Source of the DNA: Tenacibaculum sp. 190130A14a
Lineage (GTDB): Bacteria > Bacteroidota > Bacteroidia > Flavobacteriales > Flavobacteriaceae
Direction of reading: 5' to 3'
Length of the DNA: 64,000 bases
NCBI RefSeq assembly: GCF_964048965.1
Contig: NZ_OZ040189.1
Location: 2,108,001-2,172,000, forward strand
Shown here: in pieces, positions 53,268 through 63,249 of the stretch
Layout: each line of letters opens with the position of its first letter
Position numbering within the stretch: the stretch's first letter is position 1
Translations under genes and position numbers: made by a program
Notes under the pieces: generated by a model
Told to the model about the DNA's origin: nothing
The model's database searches: none
What the model saw: the letters and a program-made list of their open reading frames with translations, nothing else

Positions 53268-53300
53268 AAAAAAAATCCACTTCAAACGAAATGGATTTTT
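53268..53300. terminator. Terminator-like hairpin after the helicase gene
   Basis: AAAAATCCA/TGGATTTTT around a loop, with A-run before and T-run after, between the helicase end (53319, minus) and the 200-base gap before the S41 gene start. It serves the minus-strand helicase gene. Confidence 0.8.
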
Positions 53301-53318
53301 ATAATTTATACTAGTATT

Positions 53319-54911
53319 TTATTCTTCTTCAGGTGGTGGATGTCCGTGAATTTGCTCATAAACTTCATCAAAGTTGTTACGTAAATACGCATTTAACTTC
53401 TTTCTATAATCATCACGTAACCAATCAATAAAATTGTGTGTACTCTTAGAAATACATTTTGAATAACGGTGAATTCTATCATCAATATCTCCACCTAATA
53501 ATTTCGCTAAAATCAACGCATCAAAAACATCTTCACTATTTTCAATACACATCTTTGCATGATGCTCAATTGACTTTTCTAATACACGCTTTGAAGATTC
53601 TCCTCCTTGTATAGTATCTCTATATACTTTTTTAACATCGAAATACAAGTCTTTAGAATTCGCAAACTCCGCTTTTACATCTGCAGGAAGCTCATATTTA
53701 AAGCTACTTTCTATTTCCTCATCAGTTAATAAGTTATCTAAGTAGAAACCAGGAGCTCTAAACATCTTTTGCCAGTCTAAATCTGCTCCCCAAGGTCCAA
53801 AACGATGGAAATTGTTCCCTAAATCAATAACATTAAAAGTTCTCTTGTTTTCTAAAATACGAGAACCACGTCCTATCATCTGATAGTATAAGGTTAATGA
53901 TTTGGTTGCTCTGTTTAAGATAATTGATTCAACCGTTGGCTCATCAAATCCGGTGGTTAAAATACTTACTGAGGTTAAAATAGCATTCGGTGTCTCTTTA
54001 AACCATTTTAAGATAGCTGCACGCTCTTTTTTTGAATTTGTGTTGTCTAAGTGTGCAATTGGGTATCCGGCTCTTCTAAACGTATCGTATACGTATAATG
54101 AAGTATTAATACCATTGTTAAAAATTAAGGTTTTGGTTCCTTTAGCTCTTTCTTCATATGCTTTTACAAGCTTTCCTAACATATCGGTATTCGTATATAA
54201 ATCTTCAGAAGATTTAACCGTATAATCTCCGTTAGCTCCTACTTCTAAAGAAGTCAATCCAACGTTATAAGAAAATACTTCCGACTTAGCCAAATACGTC
54301 TTTTCAATTAAAGAAGAAATTGATTCACCAACAATCAATTGATCATAGTTTTGATTCATTGGCAACTTAATATTTGAACTTAAAGGAGTTGCCGTAACTC
54401 CTAAAATAAACGATTTATCAAAGTATTTAAATAGCTTTGTAAACGAGTTATAGTGCGCCTCATCAATAATAACCAATCCAACATCAGAAATGTCTAACAT
54501 ATCGTCATTCAAACGGTTATTTAACGTTTCTACCATAGCTACAAAACAATCGTAATTCCCTTGGTCGTCTAAACTAGCTTTACTATCAATTATTTTGTTT
54601 TCTACATTAAATTCTCCTAGCATTCTAGCCGTTTGTTTACATAACTCAATACGGTGAGTCATGATCAACACTTTCTTTTGATAGTGCTTTAAAAACTGAC
54701 GTGCTATTTCAGAAAATATAACTGTTTTCCCTCCTCCTGTAGGGAGCTGGTACAACAAATGATAATTTTGGGGAGCGTCTTCAAAAGCCTTAAAAATCTT
54801 GTGAAGAGCCTCCTTCTGATAATCATATAATTGTTTCCCTACTTTCTTATTTACGGTAGTGTTTTCGCTCAATGTATACTTAGTTTTTGAAGCGTACAAA
54901 AATACGAGCAT
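53319..54911 (-). CDS. DEAD/DEAH-box superfamily 2 helicase, 530 aa
   Basis: Superfamily 2 helicase: Walker A in QLPTGGGKTVIF, DEAH in VIIDEAHYNS, motif III VTATPLS, and the second RecA domain with LTTGFDEPTVE and QMIGRGSRI. An N-terminal patch (LYDYQKEALHKIF) is the Q-type site. The C-terminal about 150 residues are helical and family-specific. Resembles the Ssl2/RadD-like DEAH helicases involved in DNA repair. No partner gene in an operon. Confidence 0.9.
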   Translation of the reverse strand: MLVFLYASKTKYTLSENTTVNKKVGKQLYDYQKEALHKIFKAFEDAPQNYHLLYQLPTGGGKTVIFSEIARQFLKHYQKKVLIMTHRIELCKQTARMLGEFNVENKIIDSKASLDDQGNYDCFVAMVETLNNRLNDDMLDISDVGLVIIDEAHYNSFTKLFKYFDKSFILGVTATPLSSNIKLPMNQNYDQLIVGESISSLIEKTYLAKSEVFSYNVGLTSLEVGANGDYTVKSSEDLYTNTDMLGKLVKAYEERAKGTKTLIFNNGINTSLYVYDTFRRAGYPIAHLDNTNSKKERAAILKWFKETPNAILTSVSILTTGFDEPTVESIILNRATKSLTLYYQMIGRGSRILENKRTFNVIDLGNNFHRFGPWGADLDWQKMFRAPGFYLDNLLTDEEIESSFKYELPADVKAEFANSKDLYFDVKKVYRDTIQGGESSKRVLEKSIEHHAKMCIENSEDVFDALILAKLLGGDIDDRIHRYSKCISKSTHNFIDWLRDDYRKKLNAYLRNNFDEVYEQIHGHPPPEEE

Positions 54912-54939
54912 TGATTAGAAAATCGAAGAAAAACCTGAT

Positions 54940-55335
54940 TTATTTTACAAATCTTTCCATTGGAATCTCCGTAATCCCATAATGTGAAGCATGCGCTACG
55001 GCCTTTCCATTTTTAATTATCAGCAACTGAGGTGATTGATGTAAAACCTGAAACTTATACCCTACTTCATCAGAAATTTGGCGATAATTCAATAAGTCTA
55101 AATAGTATACTTTTATCTCATTCATGTCTTCTGTAAAAGACTCCTGAAAACGATTAATTACCATTCTACTAATCCCACATCTAGTGGAATGTTTAAATAT
55201 AGCAATCGGTTCTTTTTTAGATTGTGCAACTATTTGATCTAACTGTTGCAAAGAGCTTAGAGGAATCCAATTTACATGATACTTTTTTTCCTCTTTCTTT
55301 TCTTTATTATTTTTAAATATGTTAAATAATCCCAT
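54940..55335 (-). CDS. ytxJ: YtxJ-like bacillithiol-system protein, 131 aa
   Basis: Small thioredoxin-fold protein of the YtxJ family (bacillithiol-linked redox). The active-site cysteine is in IFKHSTRCGISRMV, the monothiol position, followed by a typical thioredoxin-like helix and VLHQSPQLLIIKNGKAV (cis-proline). Length is normal. It lies between helicase and clpB, minus strand, monocistronic. Role in de-bacillithiolation is established only for relatives. Confidence 0.88.
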   Translation of the reverse strand: MGLFNIFKNNKEKKEEKKYHVNWIPLSSLQQLDQIVAQSKKEPIAIFKHSTRCGISRMVINRFQESFTEDMNEIKVYYLDLLNYRQISDEVGYKFQVLHQSPQLLIIKNGKAVAHASHYGITEIPMERFVK

Positions 55336-55499
55336 GTATAAAATCTTTTTAGTGTGGTCGAATCAAATTCATAAAACTTTCACGGTCAAAACGTCAGTAA
55401 AAACAAGGTTTTAAACGACAAAATGTCTGCTATTTTAAAAATCTCATGATTGGTATCGAATTTGACTCTTCAATTACCGATAGTGAAAAAGGCAATATT

Positions 55500-58103
55500 A
55501 TGAATTTTAACAATTATACAATAAAATCTCAAGAGACTATACAACAAGCACAACAATTAGCGCAGAGTTATAGTCATAATCAACTGGAAAATGAACATAT
55601 ATTCAAAGCTATTTCTATAGTAGATGAAAATGTGTTACCATTTATATTAAAAAAGCTGAATATTAACCTAGATATTATTCAGCAAATTGTAGACAAACAA
55701 TTAGAAAGTTTTTCTAAAGTATCTGGAGCAGATTTAATGCTTTCTCGTGAAGGAGGAAAAACGCTGAATGAAGCTGCAATCATTGCTAAAAAGATGAATG
55801 ATGAATATGTTTCTATTGAGCATTTAATTTTAGCCATTGTAAAGTCTAAAAGTGGTATTGGTCAGGCATTACGTGATCAAGGAGCAACAGAAAAGCTAGT
55901 AACAGCAGCTGTTGAAGAATTACGTAAAGGTGGTCGTGTTACCTCTCAAAGTGCCGAAGAAACCTACAATTCTTTAAACAAGTATGCAAAAAACTTAAAT
56001 CAGTTAGCACAAGACGGAAAATTAGACCCTGTTATTGGGCGCGATGAAGAAATAAGACGTCTGCTACAAATTCTTTCACGTAGAACGAAAAATAATCCAA
56101 TTTTAGTAGGAGAACCTGGTACAGGTAAAACCGCAATTGCTGAAGGATTGGCGCATCGAATTATTCGAGGCGATGTTCCTGAAAACCTTAAGGATAAAGT
56201 TATTTATTCTTTGGATATGGGAGCGTTAATTGCCGGTGCAAAATATAAAGGAGAATTTGAAGAACGTTTAAAATCGGTCGTAAAAGAAGTAACCACTTCA
56301 GAAGGTGATATCGTATTATTTATAGATGAAATTCACACTTTAGTAGGTGCTGGAGGCGGACAAGGAGCCATGGATGCTGCTAATATTTTAAAACCAGCTT
56401 TAGCTCGTGGAGAGCTAAGAGCTATTGGAGCCACTACCCTGGACGAATATCAAAAGTATTTTGAAAAAGACAAAGCTTTAGAACGTCGTTTTCAGAAAGT
56501 TTTGGTAGATGAGCCTGATACAGAAAGTGCTATTTCCATATTACGTGGTATCAAAGACAAATACGAAACACATCATAAAGTACGTATCAAAGACGAAGCT
56601 ATTATTGGTGCTGTAGAGTTATCGCAACGTTATATTACCGATCGTTTCTTACCAGATAAAGCTATTGATTTAATGGACGAAGCAGCTTCTAAATTACGTA
56701 TGGAGATCAATTCAAAACCAGAAGAATTGGATGTGTTAGATCGTAAAATAATGCAATTAGAAATTGAAATAGAAGCAATTAAACGTGAAAACGATGAAAC
56801 AAAGTTAAAATCGTTGAATGCTGACCTAGCCAATTTAAAAGAAGAACGAAATGAAATCAATGCCAAATGGCAATCAGAAAAAAGTGTGGTGGATGCCATT
56901 CAACAACTAAAAACTGATATTGAAAACTTTAAATTAGAGGCTGAAAAAGCAGAAAGGCAAGGAGAATATGGTAAAGTGGCGGAATTACGCTATGGTAAAA
57001 TTAAAGAAGCACAAGAACAATTAGAAGAAAAGCAAAAAGAACTAGCTTCTCAAAGTGAAAATGCATTGATCAAAGAAGAAGTTACCTATGATGATATTGC
57101 AGAAGTGGTAGCAAAATGGACAGGTATTCCAGTTACTAAAATGCTACAATCTGAACGTGAGAAATTATTAAACTTAGAAGATGAATTACACAAACGTGTT
57201 GTTGGACAAGAAGAGGGAATTGAGGCTGTATCTGATGCTGTAAGACGTTCAAGAGCTGGATTACAAAATCCTAACAAACCTATTGGTTCTTTCTTATTCT
57301 TAGGAACTACAGGAGTTGGTAAAACAGAATTGGCCAAAGCCCTAGCATCTTATTTATTTGATGATGAAAATGCCATGACTCGTATTGATATGAGTGAATA
57401 TCAAGAACGCCATTCTGTGAGTAGATTGGTTGGAGCACCTCCAGGATACGTTGGATACGATGAAGGTGGACAATTGACGGAAGCAGTTCGTAGAAAACCA
57501 TATTCTGTAGTGTTATTAGACGAAATCGAAAAAGCACATCCAGATACATTTAACATCTTGTTACAAGTATTAGATGAAGGAAGATTGACCGATAATAAAG
57601 GACGTGTAGCTGATTTTAAAAACACCATCATAATTATGACTTCAAATATGGGAAGTCATATTATACAAGAGAAGTTTGAAAACTTTAAAGGAGATATTCA
57701 TACTTCTATGGAAGTAGCTAAAGGAGAAGTTTTAAGTTTGTTAAAACAAACAGTTAGACCTGAGTTTTTAAACAGAATTGATGATATTATTATGTTTACA
57801 CCGCTTACAGAAGCGAATATAAAAGACATTGTAAAAATTCAATTAAATAGTATTAAAAAAATGGTGGCACAACAGAATATTACCTTAGATGCTACAGAGC
57901 AAGCTATAAAATATTTAGCTAAAAAAGGATACCAACCAGAATTTGGTGCAAGACCTGTAAAAAGAGTAATTCAAAAGGAAGTATTAAATCAACTTTCAAA
58001 GGAAATCTTAGCAGGTAAAATAACGACAGACAGTATTATTCTATTGGATGAGTTTGATGATACTCTAGTATTTAGAAATCCAACAAATTCAGAAGAAGAA
58101 TAG
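55500..58103 (+). CDS. clpB: ATP-dependent chaperone ClpB, 867 aa
   Basis: Protein disaggregase: N domain (residues 1-150), first AAA domain with [18 protein letters not shown] and [16 protein letters not shown], middle coiled coil (about 400-520), second AAA domain with [15 protein letters not shown] and [14 protein letters not shown]-terminal small domain with [16 protein letters not shown] frame from 55446 would add 18 residues; the ATG at 55500 matches the canonical ClpB start ([11 protein letters not shown]). Full length. A terminator follows. Confidence 0.97.
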   Translation: MNFNNYTIKSQETIQQAQQLAQSYSHNQLENEHIFKAISIVDENVLPFILKKLNINLDIIQQIVDKQLESFSKVSGADLMLSREGGKTLNEAAIIAKKMNDEYVSIEHLILAIVKSKSGIGQALRDQGATEKLVTAAVEELRKGGRVTSQSAEETYNSLNKYAKNLNQLAQDGKLDPVIGRDEEIRRLLQILSRRTKNNPILVGEPGTGKTAIAEGLAHRIIRGDVPENLKDKVIYSLDMGALIAGAKYKGEFEERLKSVVKEVTTSEGDIVLFIDEIHTLVGAGGGQGAMDAANILKPALARGELRAIGATTLDEYQKYFEKDKALERRFQKVLVDEPDTESAISILRGIKDKYETHHKVRIKDEAIIGAVELSQRYITDRFLPDKAIDLMDEAASKLRMEINSKPEELDVLDRKIMQLEIEIEAIKRENDETKLKSLNADLANLKEERNEINAKWQSEKSVVDAIQQLKTDIENFKLEAEKAERQGEYGKVAELRYGKIKEAQEQLEEKQKELASQSENALIKEEVTYDDIAEVVAKWTGIPVTKMLQSEREKLLNLEDELHKRVVGQEEGIEAVSDAVRRSRAGLQNPNKPIGSFLFLGTTGVGKTELAKALASYLFDDENAMTRIDMSEYQERHSVSRLVGAPPGYVGYDEGGQLTEAVRRKPYSVVLLDEIEKAHPDTFNILLQVLDEGRLTDNKGRVADFKNTIIIMTSNMGSHIIQEKFENFKGDIHTSMEVAKGEVLSLLKQTVRPEFLNRIDDIIMFTPLTEANIKDIVKIQLNSIKKMVAQQNITLDATEQAIKYLAKKGYQPEFGARPVKRVIQKEVLNQLSKEILAGKITTDSIILLDEFDDTLVFRNPTNSEEE

Positions 58104-58128
58104 TTTTTCATAATGGTTAGTTTGGAAG

Positions 58129-58160
58129 AAGCAAGATGTAAACTTTACATCTTGCTTTTT
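58129..58160 (+). terminator. Rho-independent terminator of clpB
   Basis: Perfect 14-base-pair stem AAGCAAGATGTAAA/TTTACATCTTGCTT, minimal loop, followed by T-run, 25 bases after the stop. Confidence 0.9.
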
Positions 58161-58208
58161 TGCTTTTGGCAAAGAATGTTCATAAATTAGTAGCAAACAG
58201 CTAACTAA

Positions 58209-58778
58209 ATGATTGAATTTATATCAAAACTACTGTTCAACCTACTAATTACTTTGTTCATTGTACGATTTATTTATTATAAATCTACAAAAGACAATGC
58301 CTATTTTTTTACATATTTAGTTATTGGGCAAGTCGTATTTTTATTGTGTTATTTACTTAAAAACATTGAACTTGAACTTGGGTTTGTGTTAGGACTTTTT
58401 GCTATTTTCGGAATTATTAGATACCGAACCAATTCTATTAATATTAAGGAAATGACCTACCTTTTTTCAATTATTGGTTTGGCCATGATAAATTCTTTAA
58501 GTGGTACAAACTTTTATATTGAATTAATAGCTTCAAATATTATTATTTTAGTACTTATTTGGTGTTTGGAGTATTACTTAGGAAAATATAAAAAATACAG
58601 TGCTACCCTAGTAACACTAACGAATTTAGAAGAATTGAGTTTGACCAATAGAACAAAATTGATGGATGAATTGGAGGGAAAGTTAAATATGAAAATTGAA
58701 AAAATAAATGTTAAAAAAATCAATTACTTAACCGACTCTGTCGAAATACTGATTTATCATGTAAATAATGAAAACTAA
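58209..58778 (+). CDS. DUF4956 family membrane protein, 189 aa
   Basis: Three to four membrane helices (LLFNLLITLFIVRFIYY, TYLVIGQVVFLLCYLL, GFVLGLFAIFGIIRYR, YLFSIIGLAMINSLS) followed by a cytoplasmic alpha/beta domain (TLTNLEELSLTNRTKLMDEL). DUF4956 is common in Bacteroidota, often beside polyphosphate-polymerase- or CotH-related genes. Here it overlaps the exported dikinase-like gene by 11 bases, indicating translational coupling. Confidence 0.88.
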   Translation: MIEFISKLLFNLLITLFIVRFIYYKSTKDNAYFFTYLVIGQVVFLLCYLLKNIELELGFVLGLFAIFGIIRYRTNSINIKEMTYLFSIIGLAMINSLSGTNFYIELIASNIIILVLIWCLEYYLGKYKKYSATLVTLTNLEELSLTNRTKLMDELEGKLNMKIEKINVKKINYLTDSVEILIYHVNNEN

Positions 58779-60672
58779 AGCGCTCATATTATGCTTATTA
58801 CTGTTTCTTTTAGAATCTGTTGCTCAGAATTATAAAACTGAACTATCCAATTCAGATGATTTTATTTTACTAGCACACAAACCTTTATCTAACAAATATG
58901 GCTTCGTAAAATCACTTAAAATTTTATATGATTTAAAGACCAAAAAACTATACTATACCAATAGTAAACGTTTTAAATACCATTTTGAATTCGTTATTAA
59001 TTATTTAGAACTAGATGAAAGCTTAGATAATTTTAATAAGCATAACTACGCAGCAACTCATAAAAAGAAACGTTTTTTACTAGCAAATATCAACTTTTAT
59101 GAAAGTTTAGACACCTATACGCTAGAACTCTCTCCTGCGGATCGTATGACGCTAAAAGACATTCGGTTTTTATATGATTTAGTAAAAAAGAGCTCGTATT
59201 TTAAAGAATTAAAGTTCTTTTTAAACACCGAGAGACTTATTGAGCAGAAATCAACCATTGCATTACCTACAATAGAAGCGGGTGCTATTTATAAAAATCA
59301 GCAATACCAAGCTATTTCCACTGAGAAATCTTATGGAAGACTTCGTTTTATTGATATGGATAGTTTAAATTCAGCTAAAATTCAACGAACTGATATTATT
59401 ATAGTTAACAAACCTGTTTTGAATTTACCCATTGTAAATGGCGTGATTACTACCAGAATGCAAACTCCATTAAGTCATATTTCTGTATTGGGTATCAATC
59501 GAAAAATCCCTGTAGCTACTTATAAAAATGCTTATAAAACAGCATATATCAAAAACTTGAATGAGCAATACGTGTCTTTTGAAGTAGCACTCGACACTTT
59601 TTATCTAAAACCCATTTCTAAAGAGAAGTTTGAACGAAAAACAAAACGTAGAAAAAATAAAATAAAAACCTTAAAGCTTGACTTAACAACTAATACATTG
59701 ATTTCGGGAACTAATCTACATCATAAACGTATTCAAACTGTAGGTGGCAAAGCTGCCAATTTTGGCGAATTATTTAAAATTGCTCAATCTTCTAATTTTA
59801 AAGTTCCTGAATGTTCCTTTGCAATTCCTTTTTACTTCTACAATCAACATATTAAAACACATAAAATAGAACCACTGATTGCTAAAACAATAAACAACTA
59901 TGCACTACAAAAAAATGATAGTTTGTTAAAGATAGGCTTAAAAAAAATAAGAAATCAGATTAAGAACACTCCCATAGATTCCTCGTTAATTAATCAAGTT
60001 CATGAATACCTGAATAACAGCAAATGTCCTTATGATAGGATTCGGTTCAGAAGTTCTACAAACGCAGAAGATATTGTTGGTTTTAGTGGTGCTGGTTTAT
60101 ACACTTCTAAAACAGGAATTCGAAATGATTCAAAAAAGAATTTTGAAAAAGCCATCAAAACAGTATGGGCTAGTTTATGGAAAAAACGTGCCTTTTTAGA
60201 AAGAGATTTGTACAATATCAATCAAAACTCAATTGCAATGGGTGTTTTAGCTCATCGCTCTTTTCCTAATGAATATGCTAATGGTGTAGCTATTACAAAA
60301 AATTTATATCGTAAGAACTTTTACGGAAATGTAATTAACTTACAATTAGGAGAAGAGCCCGTGGTTAATCCAAAACCCAACATAGTAAGCGAACAAATTA
60401 TATGTTATGAAGGCGCTGAAGTAGATTTATACAAAGACAAAAAAGTAATTGAGGTTATTAGTTATTCTAGCCTAAACAACAATCAATTAATCTTGTCTCA
60501 AAAGGAAATTTTAAATTTATCTCAACAATTGTACAAACTAAAAAGACACTTTCATAAAAAAGTTTATAAAAGACGAAAAAGCTTTCTTAATTTTGGCTTG
60601 GACGTTGAGTTTAAAATTGATGGTCCAAACAAAGATTTATACATTAAACAAGCCCGTTATTTTAACGATTAA
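58768..60672 (+). CDS. Exported protein with swivelling His domain then PPDK-type ATP-grasp, 634 aa
   Basis: N-terminal signal (LILCLLLFLLESVAQ). A 160-residue region without recognised domain is followed by a phosphohistidine domain, H237 in MQTPLSHISVLGI, then a PPDK/PEP-synthase-type ATP-grasp region (VGGKAANFGELFKIA, FRSSTNAEDIVGFSGAGLY, VWASLWKKRAFLERD). In PEP synthase the His domain comes after the ATP-grasp; here it precedes, as in plant glucan water dikinase. An export signal on an ATP-using enzyme is odd, so a periplasmic or surface kinase-like function, or an inactive scaffold, must be considered. Coupled to DUF4956 by 11-base overlap. Confidence 0.82.
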   Translation: MKTKALILCLLLFLLESVAQNYKTELSNSDDFILLAHKPLSNKYGFVKSLKILYDLKTKKLYYTNSKRFKYHFEFVINYLELDESLDNFNKHNYAATHKKKRFLLANINFYESLDTYTLELSPADRMTLKDIRFLYDLVKKSSYFKELKFFLNTERLIEQKSTIALPTIEAGAIYKNQQYQAISTEKSYGRLRFIDMDSLNSAKIQRTDIIIVNKPVLNLPIVNGVITTRMQTPLSHISVLGINRKIPVATYKNAYKTAYIKNLNEQYVSFEVALDTFYLKPISKEKFERKTKRRKNKIKTLKLDLTTNTLISGTNLHHKRIQTVGGKAANFGELFKIAQSSNFKVPECSFAIPFYFYNQHIKTHKIEPLIAKTINNYALQKNDSLLKIGLKKIRNQIKNTPIDSSLINQVHEYLNNSKCPYDRIRFRSSTNAEDIVGFSGAGLYTSKTGIRNDSKKNFEKAIKTVWASLWKKRAFLERDLYNINQNSIAMGVLAHRSFPNEYANGVAITKNLYRKNFYGNVINLQLGEEPVVNPKPNIVSEQIICYEGAEVDLYKDKKVIEVISYSSLNNNQLILSQKEILNLSQQLYKLKRHFHKKVYKRRKSFLNFGLDVEFKIDGPNKDLYIKQARYFND

Positions 60673-60675
60673 CCT

Positions 60676-61173
60676 ATGAGATATTTTAAGCTATTTATAA
60701 TACTATTTGCTATCAATGCGTGTACACCGGAGAAATTAGAAACCACTACCTATTACTTGATTCGCCATGCTGAAAAAGATAGAACTAACAAAGAGAATAA
60801 GAATCCTGACTTAAATACTAAGGGCTTAGAAAGAGCAGAAAATTGGGCAAAAGTGTTTCAAAACATTGATTTTGATATGGTATATAGTACCAATTACAAC
60901 CGCACAAAACAAACAGCTTCACCTACTGCTAAAAGTAAGAATTTAGAAGTAGAAATGTACGATCCAAGAAACATGTATTCTGACGACTTTCAAAAAGATA
61001 CAAAAGGAAAAACGGTATTAATTGTTGGACATAGCAATACCACTCCTCAATTTGTAAATAAGATTTTAGAAGAAGAAAAATATACCGATATAAACGATCT
61101 TAACAATGCTAACTTATATATGGTAACTATTATAAATGATATTAAAAACAGTAGTTTACTAAAGATTGATTAA
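60676..61173 (+). CDS. SixA-like histidine phosphatase lipoprotein, 165 aa
   Basis: Lipoprotein signal (LFAINAC, Cys16). Histidine phosphatase signature with the RHG-type motif reading LIRHAEKDRT, the middle VYSTNYNRTKQTA arginine, and the second histidine in LIVGHSNTTPQ. Length fits SixA-like members. It follows the dikinase-like gene after 3 bases. Phosphohistidine as substrate is an attractive link with the phosphohistidine domain next door, but not shown. Confidence 0.86.
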   Translation: MRYFKLFIILFAINACTPEKLETTTYYLIRHAEKDRTNKENKNPDLNTKGLERAENWAKVFQNIDFDMVYSTNYNRTKQTASPTAKSKNLEVEMYDPRNMYSDDFQKDTKGKTVLIVGHSNTTPQFVNKILEEEKYTDINDLNNANLYMVTIINDIKNSSLLKID

Positions 61174-61176
61174 TAA

Positions 61177-61902
61177 TTAATTTACTTTAATATCTTCTAA
61201 AACAATTTCAGATACCTTTTGTAATGCTCCAGCTTCATATAAGGCATCAATACTAAAAAAATCAATGTCTTTGGTTGTCGGTTTGTAGTTATTATAATCA
61301 ACTAAACGGATACCTTTTACTGTATGCTCTTTTAAAACATCTCTAAAGCGTACTCCTCCTCCATTGGTATGATATTTATAGGCCATATAATCTAACGTAA
61401 AGCTGTCTTTTGCAAACCAATAAATAAAGACATCGTCAAAATCATCACCTCCACCTTCTTCTGAAAACGTAACTTGAATTTTAAAATACTCTTTTCCTTT
61501 TATAGTTACAGGTGCTAAAAGTTTCTTTTGAACTGCGCTATCATTTAAACCTAATGGTAAAATTGAAAAATAATGTACCGAATTTACAGCGTTCCCAAAC
61601 CTACCTTTGTCCTTTTCAGAAAGTGAAACTAAACTGTCATTTACAAATCGTTCAAAACCATTATTAGACAACACATCTTTAATGTGTACTGAATCTTTTT
61701 GGTATTCTTTGGTAAAAGTAAATATACCTTTATTTCTGACTGCTTTATATGCTTTGTTTCTAAAGTTAAAAGCTAAAGTAGCTTCATTTAAAACATCTAG
61801 TTTAGCTGCTTTAATAGAATGATCTACTACTTCTTGAGCAGTGTACTCTTTGGTACAAGATTGTAAAATTAAAGCAATAACTACAAGGACTGTATAACGC
61901 AT
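61177..61902 (-). CDS. DUF6503-like lipoprotein, 241 aa
   Basis: Lipoprotein signal (VVIALILQSC). A longer frame opens at 61923 with TTG, but the ATG at 61902 is preferred. The mature part is beta-rich with conserved blocks TLAFNFRNKAYKAVRNKG, IYWFAKDSFTLDYMAYKYH, YHTNGGGVRFRDVLKEH, as in the flavobacterial DUF6503 proteins. No catalytic motif. Convergent to the phosphatase gene. Confidence 0.8.
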   Translation of the reverse strand: MRYTVLVVIALILQSCTKEYTAQEVVDHSIKAAKLDVLNEATLAFNFRNKAYKAVRNKGIFTFTKEYQKDSVHIKDVLSNNGFERFVNDSLVSLSEKDKGRFGNAVNSVHYFSILPLGLNDSAVQKKLLAPVTIKGKEYFKIQVTFSEEGGGDDFDDVFIYWFAKDSFTLDYMAYKYHTNGGGVRFRDVLKEHTVKGIRLVDYNNYKPTTKDIDFFSIDALYEAGALQKVSEIVLEDIKVN

Positions 61903-61966
61903 ATTTGAAAATTTAAAGCTCAAAATTACAAGAATATTTTATCCTTTCTATTTAAAGTTTCGTTAA

Positions 61967-61998
61967 TAAAAAAAAGGATAGTTAAAAACTACCCTTTT
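61967..61998 (-). terminator. Terminator of the OmpW gene
   Basis: Arms AAAAGGATAGTT and AACTACCCTTTT with one mismatch, loop AAA, and a T-run on the minus strand after the stem. Confidence 0.75.
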
Positions 61999-62019
61999 AA
62001 ATTTTATATTGTTTGTCTA

Positions 62020-62655
62020 TTAGAATCGCATTCCAATACCAAAACCAATTAATAACGGATTGATATCTACTTCTGCAGGTACAGTTGCTATTCCAGCATT
62101 TACAGTTACATCGGTACTTAATCCAACATACTTTGCGTCTAAATTTAAAAACCAGGTATCATCTAAATCGTAATCAAAACCAACTTGAAAAGCATATCCA
62201 AATGAGTTTTTATAGTCTACATCAACAACCGCTCCTGGATCAGCATTATAAAAAATAGTATAGTTACCCCCTGCTCCAACGTATGGTCTAAAATTATTGA
62301 AATTAAAGTGATATTGAATCGTAAGTGTTGGTGGTAATAACCAAACATGACCTAAATCTACATCACCTAAGGCTGTCTTTACAGCGTTTACATCATGTTT
62401 CGATGTTCCTAAAATTAATTCTGCTGCGATATTTTCTGTAAAGAAATAAGTAAAATCTAATTCTGGAATCATTGATTTACTAATCTCAACATCTCCTCCT
62501 ATTGTACCAATAGTAGCGGACTCATTAGGAAGTACGGTTACCCATCTAAATCTTGCTTGCCATTTTTTAAAATCATCATTTTTTGAAGTCTCTTGCGCAT
62601 TTATAGAGCTAAAAAATAACATCCCTAAAACAACACTTAATACAATTTTTCTCAT
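62020..62655 (-). CDS. OmpW-family outer-membrane beta-barrel, 211 aa
   Basis: Signal peptide (VVLGMLFFSSINAQ) and an eight-stranded barrel pattern: FRWVTVLPNES, DFTYFFTENIAAELILGTSKH, LGHVWLLPPTLTIQYHFN, FRPYVGAGGNYTIFY, and the C-terminal GFGIGMRF ending in phenylalanine. OmpW barrels carry hydrophobic molecules across the outer membrane. Length matches. Upstream, a TAATTTTG -7-like element lies at 62690-62697. Confidence 0.92.
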   Translation of the reverse strand: MRKIVLSVVLGMLFFSSINAQETSKNDDFKKWQARFRWVTVLPNESATIGTIGGDVEISKSMIPELDFTYFFTENIAAELILGTSKHDVNAVKTALGDVDLGHVWLLPPTLTIQYHFNFNNFRPYVGAGGNYTIFYNADPGAVVDVDYKNSFGYAFQVGFDYDLDDTWFLNLDAKYVGLSTDVTVNAGIATVPAEVDINPLLIGFGIGMRF

Positions 62656-62772
62656 AATCTTATAATTTATAACTTGTTTAATGTTAGCGCAAAATTATTG
62701 CCTAAGATTGCTTTAAAAGATGACTAAAATCATAGTTTATTATTTATTATAAATAAGCTTAACAATTATATT

Positions 62773-62780
62773 TATCTTTG
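62773..62780 (+). promoter_or_regulatory. -7 element of smpB
   Basis: TATCTTTG, matching TAnnTTTG, 9 bases before the ATG at 62790. The transcript would therefore be nearly leaderless. No clear -33 was assigned. Confidence 0.45.
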
Positions 62781-62789
62781 CTTTTACTT

Positions 62790-63248
62790 ATGCAAAAAAA
62801 TATCAATATACAAAATAAGAAAGCTCGTTTTGAATACGAGATTTTAGATAAATACACGGCTGGAATTCAGTTAACTGGTACCGAAATAAAATCTATTCGT
62901 CAAAGTAAAGCTAGAATTACTGAAAGCTTCTGTGAGTTTAATGATAAAGGCGAACTTTTTGTCGTGAATATGTATATTGAAGAATATGCTTTTGGTCATC
63001 ATTACAACCATAAACCTAAAAGCGAACGTAGGTTATTACTCAATAAAAGAGAACTTAAAAAATTAGCTCGAGAAGTTGAAGCTAAAGGAAATACGATAGT
63101 ACCTTTACGACTTTTTATCAATGAAAATGGTTGGGCTAAATTAGATATTGCTTTAGCAAAAGGTAAAAAGACGCACGATAAAAGAGAAAGTATAAAAGAT
63201 AGAGATAATAAAAGAGATTTAGCTAGATTGAAGAAAAGTTTTAACTAA
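62790..63248 (+). CDS. smpB: SsrA-binding protein SmpB, 152 aa
   Basis: Small basic RNA-binding protein needed for trans-translation with tmRNA. Blocks visible: NKKARFEYEILDKYTAGIQL, GTEIKSIRQSKARI, KPKSERRLLLNKREL, and the C-terminal basic tail GKKTHDKRESIKDRDNKRD. A TTG four codons earlier is in frame; ATG at 62790 is the normal start. The next gene starts 1 base later. Confidence 0.96.
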   Translation: MQKNINIQNKKARFEYEILDKYTAGIQLTGTEIKSIRQSKARITESFCEFNDKGELFVVNMYIEEYAFGHHYNHKPKSERRLLLNKRELKKLAREVEAKGNTIVPLRLFINENGWAKLDIALAKGKKTHDKRESIKDRDNKRDLARLKKSFN

Positions 63249-63249
63249 T

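Noticed and set aside
55446-55499. Extended ClpB start
   Set aside because: The 18 extra residues are not part of the ClpB N domain; the ATG at 55500 gives the canonical length.
56630-57631. Several minus-strand open frames opposite clpB
   Set aside because: All lie inside the highly conserved ClpB coding sequence and have no recognisable product.
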